This document shows, piece after piece, positions 17,184-24,737 of a stretch of 64,000 nt of DNA. Position 1 is the stretch's first letter. Each line of letters starts with the position of its first letter. Origin of the DNA: Actinomadura latina NBRC 106108 (GTDB taxonomy: Bacteria > Actinomycetota > Actinomycetes > Streptosporangiales > Streptosporangiaceae); contig NZ_BCQS01000018.1 of NCBI RefSeq assembly GCF_001552195.1, forward strand, positions 204,220-268,219, read 5' to 3'. A program made the position numbers and the translations under genes. The notes beneath the pieces are model-generated. The model searched no databases, was not told the DNA's origin, and worked only from the letters and a program-made list of their open reading frames with translations.

Positions 17184-17198
17184 CTTGACTCGTTCAAG
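17184..17198. promoter_or_regulatory. Candidate FurA operator upstream of furA-katG
   Basis: Inverted repeat CTTGA-N5-TCAAG, 22 bp before the furA GTG, in an AT-richer patch. It resembles the operator type described for actinobacterial FurA/FurS-katG operons. Its position next to the start suggests autorepression that is lifted by oxidants. Binding is inferred. Confidence 0.65.
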
Positions 17199-17220
17199 AA
17201 AATGAGCCAGTCTGTGTCGC

Positions 17221-17679
17221 GTGGCAACGCCCTTGGAGTTCCGGGAGACGCTGCGGGGGGCCGCCTTGCGGGTGACCCGGCCGCGGCTCGCGGTGCTGCG
17301 CGCGGTGCACGCGCATCCGCACGCCGACACCGACTCCCTCATCGGCGCCGTGCGCCGGGAGTTGCCGAAGGTGTCCCACCAGGCCGTGTACGACTCGCTG
17401 CGCGTGCTGACGACGGCGGGACTGGTGCGGCGCATCCAGCCGTCCGGATCCGTGGCGCGCTACGAGTCGCGGACCGGCGACAACCATCACCACGTCATCT
17501 GCCGGTCGTGCGGCGCCATCGCCGACGTCGACTGCGCCGTCGGCGAAGCCCCCTGCCTGACCGCGTCCGACGACCGGGGCTTCGCGATAGACGAGGCCGA
17601 GGTCGTCTACTGGGGCCGCTGCCCCGACTGTCAACCCGATCCATCTCCTGCTTCGTCCTGGAAGGAAGCACATGGCTGA
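17221..17679 (+). CDS. furA: FurA-type redox/metal-responsive repressor
   Basis: A 152-residue Fur-family regulator. The winged-helix DNA-binding domain (TRPRLAVLRAVHAHPHADT ... SHQAVYDSLRVLTTAGLVRRI) is followed by the dimerisation domain with the metal-binding HHHVICRSCG and a second CxxC (CPDC). FurA proteins next to katG repress the pair and respond to peroxide. The start is GTG 17221 with no good ribosome site, so the message may be leaderless. The end overlaps katG by 8 nt, coupling the two genes. Confidence 0.92.
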   Translation: MATPLEFRETLRGAALRVTRPRLAVLRAVHAHPHADTDSLIGAVRRELPKVSHQAVYDSLRVLTTAGLVRRIQPSGSVARYESRTGDNHHHVICRSCGAIADVDCAVGEAPCLTASDDRGFAIDEAEVVYWGRCPDCQPDPSPASSWKEAHG

Positions 17680-19903
17680 GAACACCGAGGCCAACGTCTA
17701 CGAGACGAACGAGGAAGGCGCCGGCGGCTGCCCGGTGGTGCACGGCGCCCGCGCCGCCCACCCGACCCAGGGCGGCGGCAACCGCAACTGGTGGCCGGAC
17801 CGGCTCAACCTGCGGGTCCTCGCCCCGCAGCCGGCCGAGACCAACCCCTACGGGCCGGACTTCGACTACGCCGAGGCGTTCAAGAGCCTCGACCTGCCCG
17901 CCGTGAAGGCCGACATCGCCGCGCTGCTCACCGACTCGAAGGACTGGTGGCCGGCGGACTTCGGCAACTACGGCCCGCTCATGGTCCGCATGGCGTGGCA
18001 CAGCGCCGGCACCTACCGCATCCACGACGGCCGCGGCGGTGGCGGCGGCGGCCAGCAGCGCTTCGCGCCCCTCAACAGCTGGCCGGACAACGTCCTCCTC
18101 GACCGCGCCCGCCGGCTGCTGTGGCCGGTCAAGAAGAAGTACGGCAAGAGCCTCTCCTGGGCCGACCTGTACATCCTCGCCGGCAACGTCTCCCTGGAGA
18201 CGATGGGCTTCGAGACGTTCGGGTTCGGCGGCGGCCGCGAGGACGTCTACGTCCCGGACGAGAACGTCTACTGGGGTCCGGAGCAGGAATGGCTCGGCGA
18301 CGAGCGCTACACCGGTGAGCGGGATCTGGAGAACCCGCTCGCCGCGGTGCAGATGGGCCTCATCTACGTCAACCCGGAGGGGCCGAACGGCAACCCGGAC
18401 CCGATCGCCGCGGCCCGCGACATCCGCGAGACGTTCCGCCGGATGGCGATGAACGACGAGGAGACCGTCGCGCTGATCGCCGGCGGCCACACCTTCGGCA
18501 AGACGCACGGCGCGGACCCGCACGTCAACGTCGGACCGGAGCCGGAGTCCGCGCCGATGGAGCAGATGGGCCTCGGCTGGAAGGGCACCTACGGCACCGG
18601 CAAGGGCGACGACGCGATGGGCAGCGGCCTTGAGGTCACCTGGACGGACACGCCCACCACCTGGGACAACAGCTTCTGGGAGATCCTGTTCGGGTACGAG
18701 TGGGAGCTGTTCAAGAGCCCCGCGGGCGCCTACCAGTGGCGGCCCAAGGACGGCGCCGGCGCCGGCACCATCCCGAAGGCCCACGACCCGGAGGGCCGCA
18801 CCCACCCGACGATGCTGACGACGGACCTGTCGCTCCGCTTCGACCCGATCTACGGGCCGATCTCGCAGCGGTTCAAGGACAACCCCGACGAGTTCGCGGA
18901 CGCCTTCGCGCGCGCCTGGTACAAGCTGACCCACCGCGACATGGGCCCGGTCGTCCGCTACCTCGGCCCCGAGGTCCCGGACGAGGAGCTCATCTGGCAG
19001 GACCCCGTCCCGGCCGTCGACCACGAGCTCGTCGACGCCGCGGACATCGCCGACCTCAAGCGGCGGATCCTGGACACCGGCCTGTCGGTGCAGCAGCTCG
19101 TCAGGACCGCGTGGGCGTCGGCCGCGTCGTTCCGCGGCAGCGACAAGCGCGGCGGCGCCAACGGGGCCCGCATCCGCCTGGAGCCGCAGAGCGGGTGGGA
19201 GGTCAACGAGCCCGACGAGCTGGCGCAGGTGCTGCGCGCGCTGGAGGGCGTCCAGGAGGCGTTCAACTCCGCGCAGACCGGCGGCAAGAAGGTCTCGATC
19301 GCCGACCTGATCGTCCTCGGCGGCTGCGCGGGCGTCGAGAAGGCCGCCAAGGACGCGGGCCACGACATCGAGGTGCCGTTCACGCCTGGACGCACCGACG
19401 CCTCGCAGGAGCAGACCGACGTGGAGTCGTTCTCGGCGATGGAGCCGACGCACGACGGCTTCCGCAACTACGTCGGCAAGGGCAACCGGCTGCCGACCGA
19501 GTTCCTCCTCGTCGACCGGGCGCAGCTGCTGAACCTCACCGCGCCCGAGATGACGGTGCTCGTCGGCGGCCTGCGGGTCCTCGGCGCGAACTACCAGCAG
19601 TCCAAGCTGGGCGTGCTGACCGACAGGCCCGGGACGCTGACCAACGACTTCTTCGTGAACCTGCTCGACATGGGCACCACGTGGGAGCCGACGTCCGAGG
19701 ACGCCGAGACCTTCGAGGGCCGCGACGCCTCCGGCGAGGTCCGGTGGACCGGCAGCCGCGCCGACCTGGTGTTCGGCTCGAACTCCGAGCTGCGCGCGGT
19801 CGCCGAGGTCTACGGTGCCGACGACGCCAAGGAGCAGTTCGTGCAGGACTTCGTCGCCGCCTGGGACAAGGTGATGAACCTGGACCGCTTCGAACTGGTG
19901 TGA
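17672..19903 (+). CDS. katG: Catalase-peroxidase KatG
   Basis: Bifunctional haem catalase-peroxidase, 743 residues, the full usual length with both N- and C-terminal peroxidase-like halves. The distal site Arg106-Trp109-His110 (VRMAWHSAGTYR) is intact. The residues of the Met-Tyr-Trp adduct needed for catalase activity are present (Trp109, Tyr232 in IYVNPEGP, Met258 in ETFRRMAM). The proximal His273 is in AGGHTFGKTHG. It is cytosolic and removes hydrogen peroxide. An AGGAAG ribosome site lies inside the end of furA. A 14-bp hairpin follows the gene. Confidence 0.97.
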   Translation: MAENTEANVYETNEEGAGGCPVVHGARAAHPTQGGGNRNWWPDRLNLRVLAPQPAETNPYGPDFDYAEAFKSLDLPAVKADIAALLTDSKDWWPADFGNYGPLMVRMAWHSAGTYRIHDGRGGGGGGQQRFAPLNSWPDNVLLDRARRLLWPVKKKYGKSLSWADLYILAGNVSLETMGFETFGFGGGREDVYVPDENVYWGPEQEWLGDERYTGERDLENPLAAVQMGLIYVNPEGPNGNPDPIAAARDIRETFRRMAMNDEETVALIAGGHTFGKTHGADPHVNVGPEPESAPMEQMGLGWKGTYGTGKGDDAMGSGLEVTWTDTPTTWDNSFWEILFGYEWELFKSPAGAYQWRPKDGAGAGTIPKAHDPEGRTHPTMLTTDLSLRFDPIYGPISQRFKDNPDEFADAFARAWYKLTHRDMGPVVRYLGPEVPDEELIWQDPVPAVDHELVDAADIADLKRRILDTGLSVQQLVRTAWASAASFRGSDKRGGANGARIRLEPQSGWEVNEPDELAQVLRALEGVQEAFNSAQTGGKKVSIADLIVLGGCAGVEKAAKDAGHDIEVPFTPGRTDASQEQTDVESFSAMEPTHDGFRNYVGKGNRLPTEFLLVDRAQLLNLTAPEMTVLVGGLRVLGANYQQSKLGVLTDRPGTLTNDFFVNLLDMGTTWEPTSEDAETFEGRDASGEVRWTGSRADLVFGSNSELRAVAEVYGADDAKEQFVQDFVAAWDKVMNLDRFELV

Positions 19904-19911
19904 CCCTCCCG

Positions 19912-19944
19912 TCCGGGCCGGCCCGCTCTCCGGGTCGGCCTGGA
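19912..19944. terminator. Hairpin between convergent katG and second fur gene
   Basis: Arms 19912-19925 and 19931-19944 form a 14-bp stem with two G-U wobbles and a 5-nt loop (CTCTC). It lies 9 nt after the katG stop and 11 nt from the end of the convergent regulator gene, so it could end transcription from both sides. There is no clear U-tract, as is common in actinomycetes. Confidence 0.55.
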
Positions 19945-19954
19945 CGCCGGTCCG

Positions 19955-20374
19955 TCAGGGCCGGCAGCCGGGGCAGAGCCCCCAGAACGTGACATCGGCC
20001 TCTTCGACCAGATAGCCCGCCTCATCGACCGGCTCCAGGCAGGGCGCGTGCCCCACCACGCAGTCGACGTCCCTCATCGCCCCGCAGTTGCGGCAGACCA
20101 GGTGGTGGTGGTTGTCGCCGACGCGCCCCTCGTACCGCGCCGGGCTGTCACCCGGCTGGATGCGGCGCACGAGCCCCGCCGCCGCGAGCGCGTGAAGCGC
20201 CTCGTAGACGGCCTGGAGCGAGATGTGGCCCACGCGCTCGCGCACCCCGCCGGCGATCGTCTCGACATCGAGGTGATCCCCGGTCCGGACGGTCTCCAGC
20301 AGCGCGACGCGGGCGGCCGTCACCCGCAGCCCGACCCCGCGCAGCTCTTCGGCGATGCCCTGCGACGCGGTCAT
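19955..20374 (-). CDS. Second FurA/CatR-type Fur-family repressor
   Basis: A 139-residue Fur-family protein on the opposite strand just downstream of katG. It has the winged helix (GLRVTAARVALLETV ... SLQAVYEALHALAAAGLVRRIQPG), the metal site HHHLVCRNCG and the C-terminal CPGC. It is clearly related to the furA product upstream of katG (shared RRIQP, ARYE and GDNHHH blocks). It may be a CatR-like peroxide sensor. The ATG at 20374 has AGAGGTGGGG before it. What it controls is not evident. Confidence 0.9.
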   Translation of the reverse strand: MTASQGIAEELRGVGLRVTAARVALLETVRTGDHLDVETIAGGVRERVGHISLQAVYEALHALAAAGLVRRIQPGDSPARYEGRVGDNHHHLVCRNCGAMRDVDCVVGHAPCLEPVDEAGYLVEEADVTFWGLCPGCRP

Positions 20375-20451
20375 GCCCCACCTCTAGACGCGAGCGATTC
20401 CGACAACGGATGACAAAAGTGTAGTCGAGGCCGCTATCGCGCCGGATGTGC

Positions 20452-21702
20452 TCACGCTTTCGTGGTGGTCACCGGCTTTCCCAGGGTGCTGCCCTTGGCC
20501 CACTTGGTGAAAGGCAGTTGCCAGTAGCCCCAGCCGTTCGTCCACTGGAGGGCGCGCTTGGTGCCGGTGATGGTGACCACGTCGCCGCGATAGGACCAGT
20601 GGAAGAACCACTGGGCGTCGGCGGAGGGGGAGCGGACGCAGCCGTGGCTGCAGTTGCGGTTGCCGAGGCAGGACGGGTCGTCCATGTTCTGGTGGATGTA
20701 CTCGCCGCTGTTGGAGATGCGGGTCGCCCACGGGACCTTCTCGTCGTACCAGCCGGGGTCGCCCTTCTTCTTGCCGGGCGGGCGCATGCGCTCCAGGCGG
20801 ACGTGGTCCATGGTGAGGTGGACGCCGCTGGTGGTGAGCAGGTGGTCGACGCCGTCGCGCTGGACGTCGCCGCCGACGCCGAGGCTGACGCCCCAGGTGC
20901 GGACGGTGCGGCCGTTCTTCTTGACGACGAGCCGGTGCGTCTTCGCGTTGATGTTGATGACGTGGGAGTCGCCGACCTTGAAGGTGCGGATCACGTCCTT
21001 GTCGCCGAAGACGTTGTCGCCGATCTTCAGGCCCGCGTAGTGCACCTTGACGGTGACGCGCTGGCGCGGCTTCCACGGGCGCTTCGGGCGGAACACCATC
21101 GAGGGGAGGCCGTTGAAGGACTCGCCGGCGCTGAGCCAGCGCCACGCGCCCTCGGTCGGGGTGGTGGACGAGATCTCGGTGGCGCGCTCGATGGCGGGCT
21201 TGGCCTTGTCCGGGACGGCCTTGTTGAACTGGACGAAGATCGGCATGCCGGTGCCGACGGTCTCGTTCTGGCTGGGGACGACATTGTTGACGCGGGTGGC
21301 GGCGATGGCGCGGCTGGCGCGGAACGCGCTGGTCGCGGTTGTGGACTTGCCCTTCGGGGACGTCGCGGTGGCGGAGACCTGGTAGCTGCCGCCGGGTTGC
21401 AGCGTCCACGTGGATCGCCATTTGGTCTTGTCGGCGGAGAGGGATCCGGGGACCTCGGCGCCCTTCAGCTTGACGGAGACGGCGCCGAGCGCACCGCCCG
21501 CCGCGGTGACCGTCACGCCCTGGTCGGGGCGGGCCCTGCCGTTGCCGTCCGCCGGAGAGATCGTGACCTGCGGCGTGCCGTCGTCGCCGCCCTTCGCGGT
21601 CGCGCCGCCGGTCTCCCCGTCACCGCCGCCGCACGCGGCCGCCAGTCCCAGGACCAGCGCCAGCACCAGCGCCTTTCCTCGCACCGTCGCCTTTCCTCGC
21701 AC
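20452..21702 (-). CDS. L,D-transpeptidase (YkuD) lipoprotein with Ig-like domains
   Basis: A 416-residue cell-wall cross-linking enzyme that forms 3-3 peptide bridges in peptidoglycan. It has a lipoprotein signal (LVLALVLGLAAAC), two Ig-like domains at about 45-260 and a C-terminal YkuD domain with the catalytic SHGCVRS motif (His353, Cys355). The fold layout matches mycobacterial Ldt enzymes. The start GTG 21702 has AAGGAG at good spacing. The first codons carry a tandem duplication of GTGCGAGGAAAGGCG, so a second GTG 18 nt downstream is an alternative start without its own ribosome site. It is transcribed away from the exopolysaccharide cluster. Confidence 0.92.
   Translation of the reverse strand: MRGKATVRGKALVLALVLGLAAACGGGDGETGGATAKGGDDGTPQVTISPADGNGRARPDQGVTVTAAGGALGAVSVKLKGAEVPGSLSADKTKWRSTWTLQPGGSYQVSATATSPKGKSTTATSAFRASRAIAATRVNNVVPSQNETVGTGMPIFVQFNKAVPDKAKPAIERATEISSTTPTEGAWRWLSAGESFNGLPSMVFRPKRPWKPRQRVTVKVHYAGLKIGDNVFGDKDVIRTFKVGDSHVININAKTHRLVVKKNGRTVRTWGVSLGVGGDVQRDGVDHLLTTSGVHLTMDHVRLERMRPPGKKKGDPGWYDEKVPWATRISNSGEYIHQNMDDPSCLGNRNCSHGCVRSPSADAQWFFHWSYRGDVVTITGTKRALQWTNGWGYWQLPFTKWAKGSTLGKPVTTTKA
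21667..21702 (-). repeat. 18-nt tandem duplication spanning the ldt start codon
   Basis: Two adjacent copies of GTGCGAGGAAAGGCG plus 3 variable bases, each copy beginning with a GTG codon in frame (Met-Arg-Gly-Lys-Ala then Val-Arg-Gly-Lys-Ala). It duplicates the N-terminal basic region of the signal peptide. Confidence 0.7.
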
Positions 21703-22047
21703 CGTTCTCCTTCACCAGCCCGCCGGGCCCGCGCGTCGCGGGACGGCAACAAGATCGCTTACGGAACGGCCCTTATTCCCGTCCCGTCCGCAGTGGCGGG
21801 CCGGCGCGATGGCGACGTCCGATCACGTAGGACGTCCATGGTCCCGCGAAGGTTCGCGTGCGGGGGACGATTCGGCGGATCTTTCGTGGTCCGCTGACGC
21901 TTCGGGTGCTCCGTCGATCTTCTCTTCAAGACTGTGGTGGGCGCGGTTAAAAGCGGCGATCCGCCTGCTGACCAGTTGCGATGCTGGAGCGTGGCCGCCT
22001 GCGACGGCCCCGCTAGGTGAGTTCTCGGCTGTGAAGGGACGCGCGCG
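21703..22047. promoter_or_regulatory. Divergent intergenic region between ldt and the exopolysaccharide cluster
   Basis: A 345-bp gap that must hold promoters in both directions. An inverted repeat GACGTCC-N9-GGACGTC lies at 21814-21836, a possible operator or hairpin. The forward gene has a GAAGGGA ribosome site just before 22048. I could not assign -35/-10 boxes with confidence. Confidence 0.4.
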
Positions 22048-23451
22048 ATGAGAGCCCAGGGGCTGAGTCCTTCCATCGACGCGGGCGGTGCCGCCGCCGA
22101 TCTCGTCCCCGCGGGCGCCGACGTCCTGGTTCCGGCCGGCCGCGCCGCGCGGACGCTGGCCGGGGTGTGCCCGGCGTGCGTCGCCGTGGTGGACGGCTGG
22201 GCGATGGCCGTCGGCGTCTCCATGTCGCGGGGCGGCGTGATCGCGGGCCTCGCGGCGCTGGCCGTCGTCGTGTTGAACGCGGCGAGCGGGCTCTACCGCA
22301 CGTGCCGCAGCCCGTCGCTGCTGGCCGACGCCCCGCAGCTCCTCGTGCGGATCCTCGTGGTGGCCGCGGTCGTCGCGGTGCTGCTGCCGGACCCGGTGCC
22401 GGCGCTGCTGTGGGCGGTGGCGGTTTCGGCGTCGCTGTCGCTCGGTTTCCGCGCGTTCGTGAACGCCGCCGTCCGGACGTACCGGTGCCGCCGGGCCCGG
22501 CCGCGTCCGGCGCTCGTCGTCGGGACGGGCGGGACGGCCGCGCACATGGTCGACATCCTGCGGGACCGCGGCGAGTTCGGCCTGTCGGCGGTCGGGCAGG
22601 TGGCTGCGGGAGGTCCCGCGTCCGCGCCGGCGCTCGGCGAGACGTCCGACCTGCCGGCGCTCGTGGAGGAGCACTCGATCGGCACGCTCGTCGTCGTCGC
22701 CGAGGACGTCCACCCCGACCAGCTGGACGCCGTGCTGCGCATCTCGTTCGGGCTGCCGTGCGAGACGCTGCTCGTCCAGCCGCCGTCGGACGTGGTGCCG
22801 GTGGCGCCGGCGCGGCGCGAGTATTTGGCCGGGCTGCCGTGCGCGCGGGTCGACTGGCGGCTCCGCGACCCCGCCGCCCGCTGCGCGAAGCGGGCGCTCG
22901 ACCTGGCGGTGGCGTGCGCGCTGCTCGCCGTCGCCGCGCCGGTACTCGCGGCGTGCGCGCTCGCGGTGCGGATCGAGGGCGGCCCCGGCGTGCTGTTCCG
23001 GCAGCGGCGGATCGGGCTCGGCGGCGAGGAGTTCGTGCTGCTGAAGTTCCGGACGCTGAAGCCGGTGGACGAGCGGGAGTCCGACACCCGCTGGACGGTC
23101 GCGAACGACGCGCGGATGGGACGGGTCGGCCGGTTCCTGCGCAACACGTCGCTGGACGAGCTCCCGCAGCTGTGGAACGTGGTGCGCGGCGAGATGAGCC
23201 TCGTCGGTCCGCGCCCGGAACGTCCCCATTTCGTGGAGCAGTTCGCGCGCACCTGCCCCGGCTACATGCTGCGGCACCGCGTCCCGGCCGGGATGACGGG
23301 CTGGGCGCAGATCCACGGGTTCCGCGGCGACACGTCCATCGAGTTGCGGGCGCGGCTCGACAACCACTACATCGACCACTGGACGTTCGCCGGCGACCTG
23401 AAGATCCTGCTGCTGACCGCGCGGGCGATGCTCTGCCGGGACGCCGGATGA
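22048..23451 (+). CDS. Polyprenyl-phosphate sugar phosphotransferase (initiating enzyme of exopolysaccharide)
   Basis: A 467-residue membrane enzyme that transfers a sugar-1-phosphate to the lipid carrier, starting repeat-unit synthesis. N-terminal hydrophobic helices and a CoA-binding/Rossmann-like middle region (RPALVVGTGGTAAHMVDIL) precede the bacterial sugar transferase domain from about residue 280. That domain shows KRALDLAVACALL, LLKFRTLKPVDE, SLDELPQLWNVVRGEMSLVG and the VPAGMTGWAQIHG block. It is the first gene of a same-strand run that continues with overlapping genes. Confidence 0.93.
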   Translation: MRAQGLSPSIDAGGAAADLVPAGADVLVPAGRAARTLAGVCPACVAVVDGWAMAVGVSMSRGGVIAGLAALAVVVLNAASGLYRTCRSPSLLADAPQLLVRILVVAAVVAVLLPDPVPALLWAVAVSASLSLGFRAFVNAAVRTYRCRRARPRPALVVGTGGTAAHMVDILRDRGEFGLSAVGQVAAGGPASAPALGETSDLPALVEEHSIGTLVVVAEDVHPDQLDAVLRISFGLPCETLLVQPPSDVVPVAPARREYLAGLPCARVDWRLRDPAARCAKRALDLAVACALLAVAAPVLAACALAVRIEGGPGVLFRQRRIGLGGEEFVLLKFRTLKPVDERESDTRWTVANDARMGRVGRFLRNTSLDELPQLWNVVRGEMSLVGPRPERPHFVEQFARTCPGYMLRHRVPAGMTGWAQIHGFRGDTSIELRARLDNHYIDHWTFAGDLKILLLTARAMLCRDAG

Positions 23452-24737
23452 CCGTCCTCGCCCCGCCGCTCGCCGCGGGCCGGGTTCCGCGGCGTCCGAG
23501 CCTGCTGGTCGCGGCGACGGTGGCGAGCGTCGGGATCCCGCCCGGTCCGGCGGCGTTCGGGCCCGGCGTGCAGGTCACCGCCGGGGACGTCGCGAGCTGC
23601 GTGCTGGTGGGGACCGCCGTGTTCCTGCTGGCCACCGAGCGGGTCGAGATGCCCCGCGCGGCGTTCTGGGCGTTCGCGCCGCTGGTGGCGGCCCTCGGCG
23701 TCAGCACCGTGCATTCGGCCGACATCGGGACGAGCATGGCCGGGTTCGTCCGCGACCTGCAGGTCTTCGTGCTGGTGCCGCTGGCCGTCGTGCTGCTCGT
23801 CCGCGATCGCCGCGACCTCGCCATCGTGTTCGCCTCGCTCGTCGGGCTCGGGCTCGCGGAGGCCGGGTACGGGATCTGGCAGGCGGTCACCGGCAACGGC
23901 GCGTCGATGGGCGGGCAGAACATCCGGGCCGTCGGCACGTTCGGCGCGCTCGACGTGATGGCGATGTCGATCGTCGTCGGCTTCGCGTTCCTCATCCTGA
24001 CCGCGTTCGCGCTGACCGCCCCCGGCCGCGGCCCGGCCGCCGTCCCGGCCGCGCTCGCCGGACTCGTCGTGCTGGCCGCCGCGCTCACGCTCGCGCTCAG
24101 CCGGGGGACGTGGCTCGCGCTCGGCGCCGCCGCCGTCCTCATCCTGGTCGTCTTCGACCGGTGGACGGCCGTCAAGGTGCTGACCTGCTGCGCCGCGCTG
24201 CTGGTCGTCATGGTCACGGTCATGGGAGGCGGCGGCCAGGCCGTCGTCGAACGCTCCAAGTCGATGGCCGCCTCGGTCAGCCACCCCGACCAGTCCGTGG
24301 ACGACCGGTACAACCTGTGGGCCGCCGCCGTCCGGATCTGGGAGGACCATCCGCTCACCGGCGTCGGCGTGAAGAACTTCCCCGCCTACCGCGACACCTA
24401 CGCGACGATCGAGCTGTCGTCCGGCAGCGAGACCGCCGACCCCGTCAACGGGTACGTGCGGCAGCCGCTGCTGTCGCCGCACAACGAGTACCTGCTGTTC
24501 CTGTCCGAGCAGGGCGTGGTGGGCTTCGCCGGGTTCGGCGCGCTGCTCGCGGTGATCCTCGCCGGGCTGTGGACGCGCCGCCGCGTCCGCGACCCCTTCT
24601 GGCTGGCGGCCGCGGGCCTCACGGCGTTCCTGCTGATCAACTTCCTGTACGCGGACCTCGGCGGGCCGACCTGCGCGCTCACCGCCGTCGTCATCGGCGC
24701 CGTCGCCGCGTGCGCGTTCGGGACGGTGAAGGAATGA
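23448..24737 (+). CDS. O-antigen ligase/polymerase-like (Wzy_C) membrane protein
   Basis: A 429-residue multi-span protein with about ten hydrophobic helices and a large extracytoplasmic loop. The loop (DDRYNLWAAAVRIWEDHPLTGVGVKNFPAYR, written here as the region near residues 284-315) carries the H-P-L-x-G-x-G motif typical of WaaL/Wzy polymerases. A second conserved segment, SPHNEYLLFLSEQG, is also diagnostic. In this cluster it probably polymerises or ligates lipid-linked repeats. The ATG overlaps the previous stop by 4 nt. Confidence 0.88.
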   Translation: MTVLAPPLAAGRVPRRPSLLVAATVASVGIPPGPAAFGPGVQVTAGDVASCVLVGTAVFLLATERVEMPRAAFWAFAPLVAALGVSTVHSADIGTSMAGFVRDLQVFVLVPLAVVLLVRDRRDLAIVFASLVGLGLAEAGYGIWQAVTGNGASMGGQNIRAVGTFGALDVMAMSIVVGFAFLILTAFALTAPGRGPAAVPAALAGLVVLAAALTLALSRGTWLALGAAAVLILVVFDRWTAVKVLTCCAALLVVMVTVMGGGGQAVVERSKSMAASVSHPDQSVDDRYNLWAAAVRIWEDHPLTGVGVKNFPAYRDTYATIELSSGSETADPVNGYVRQPLLSPHNEYLLFLSEQGVVGFAGFGALLAVILAGLWTRRRVRDPFWLAAAGLTAFLLINFLYADLGGPTCALTAVVIGAVAACAFGTVKE

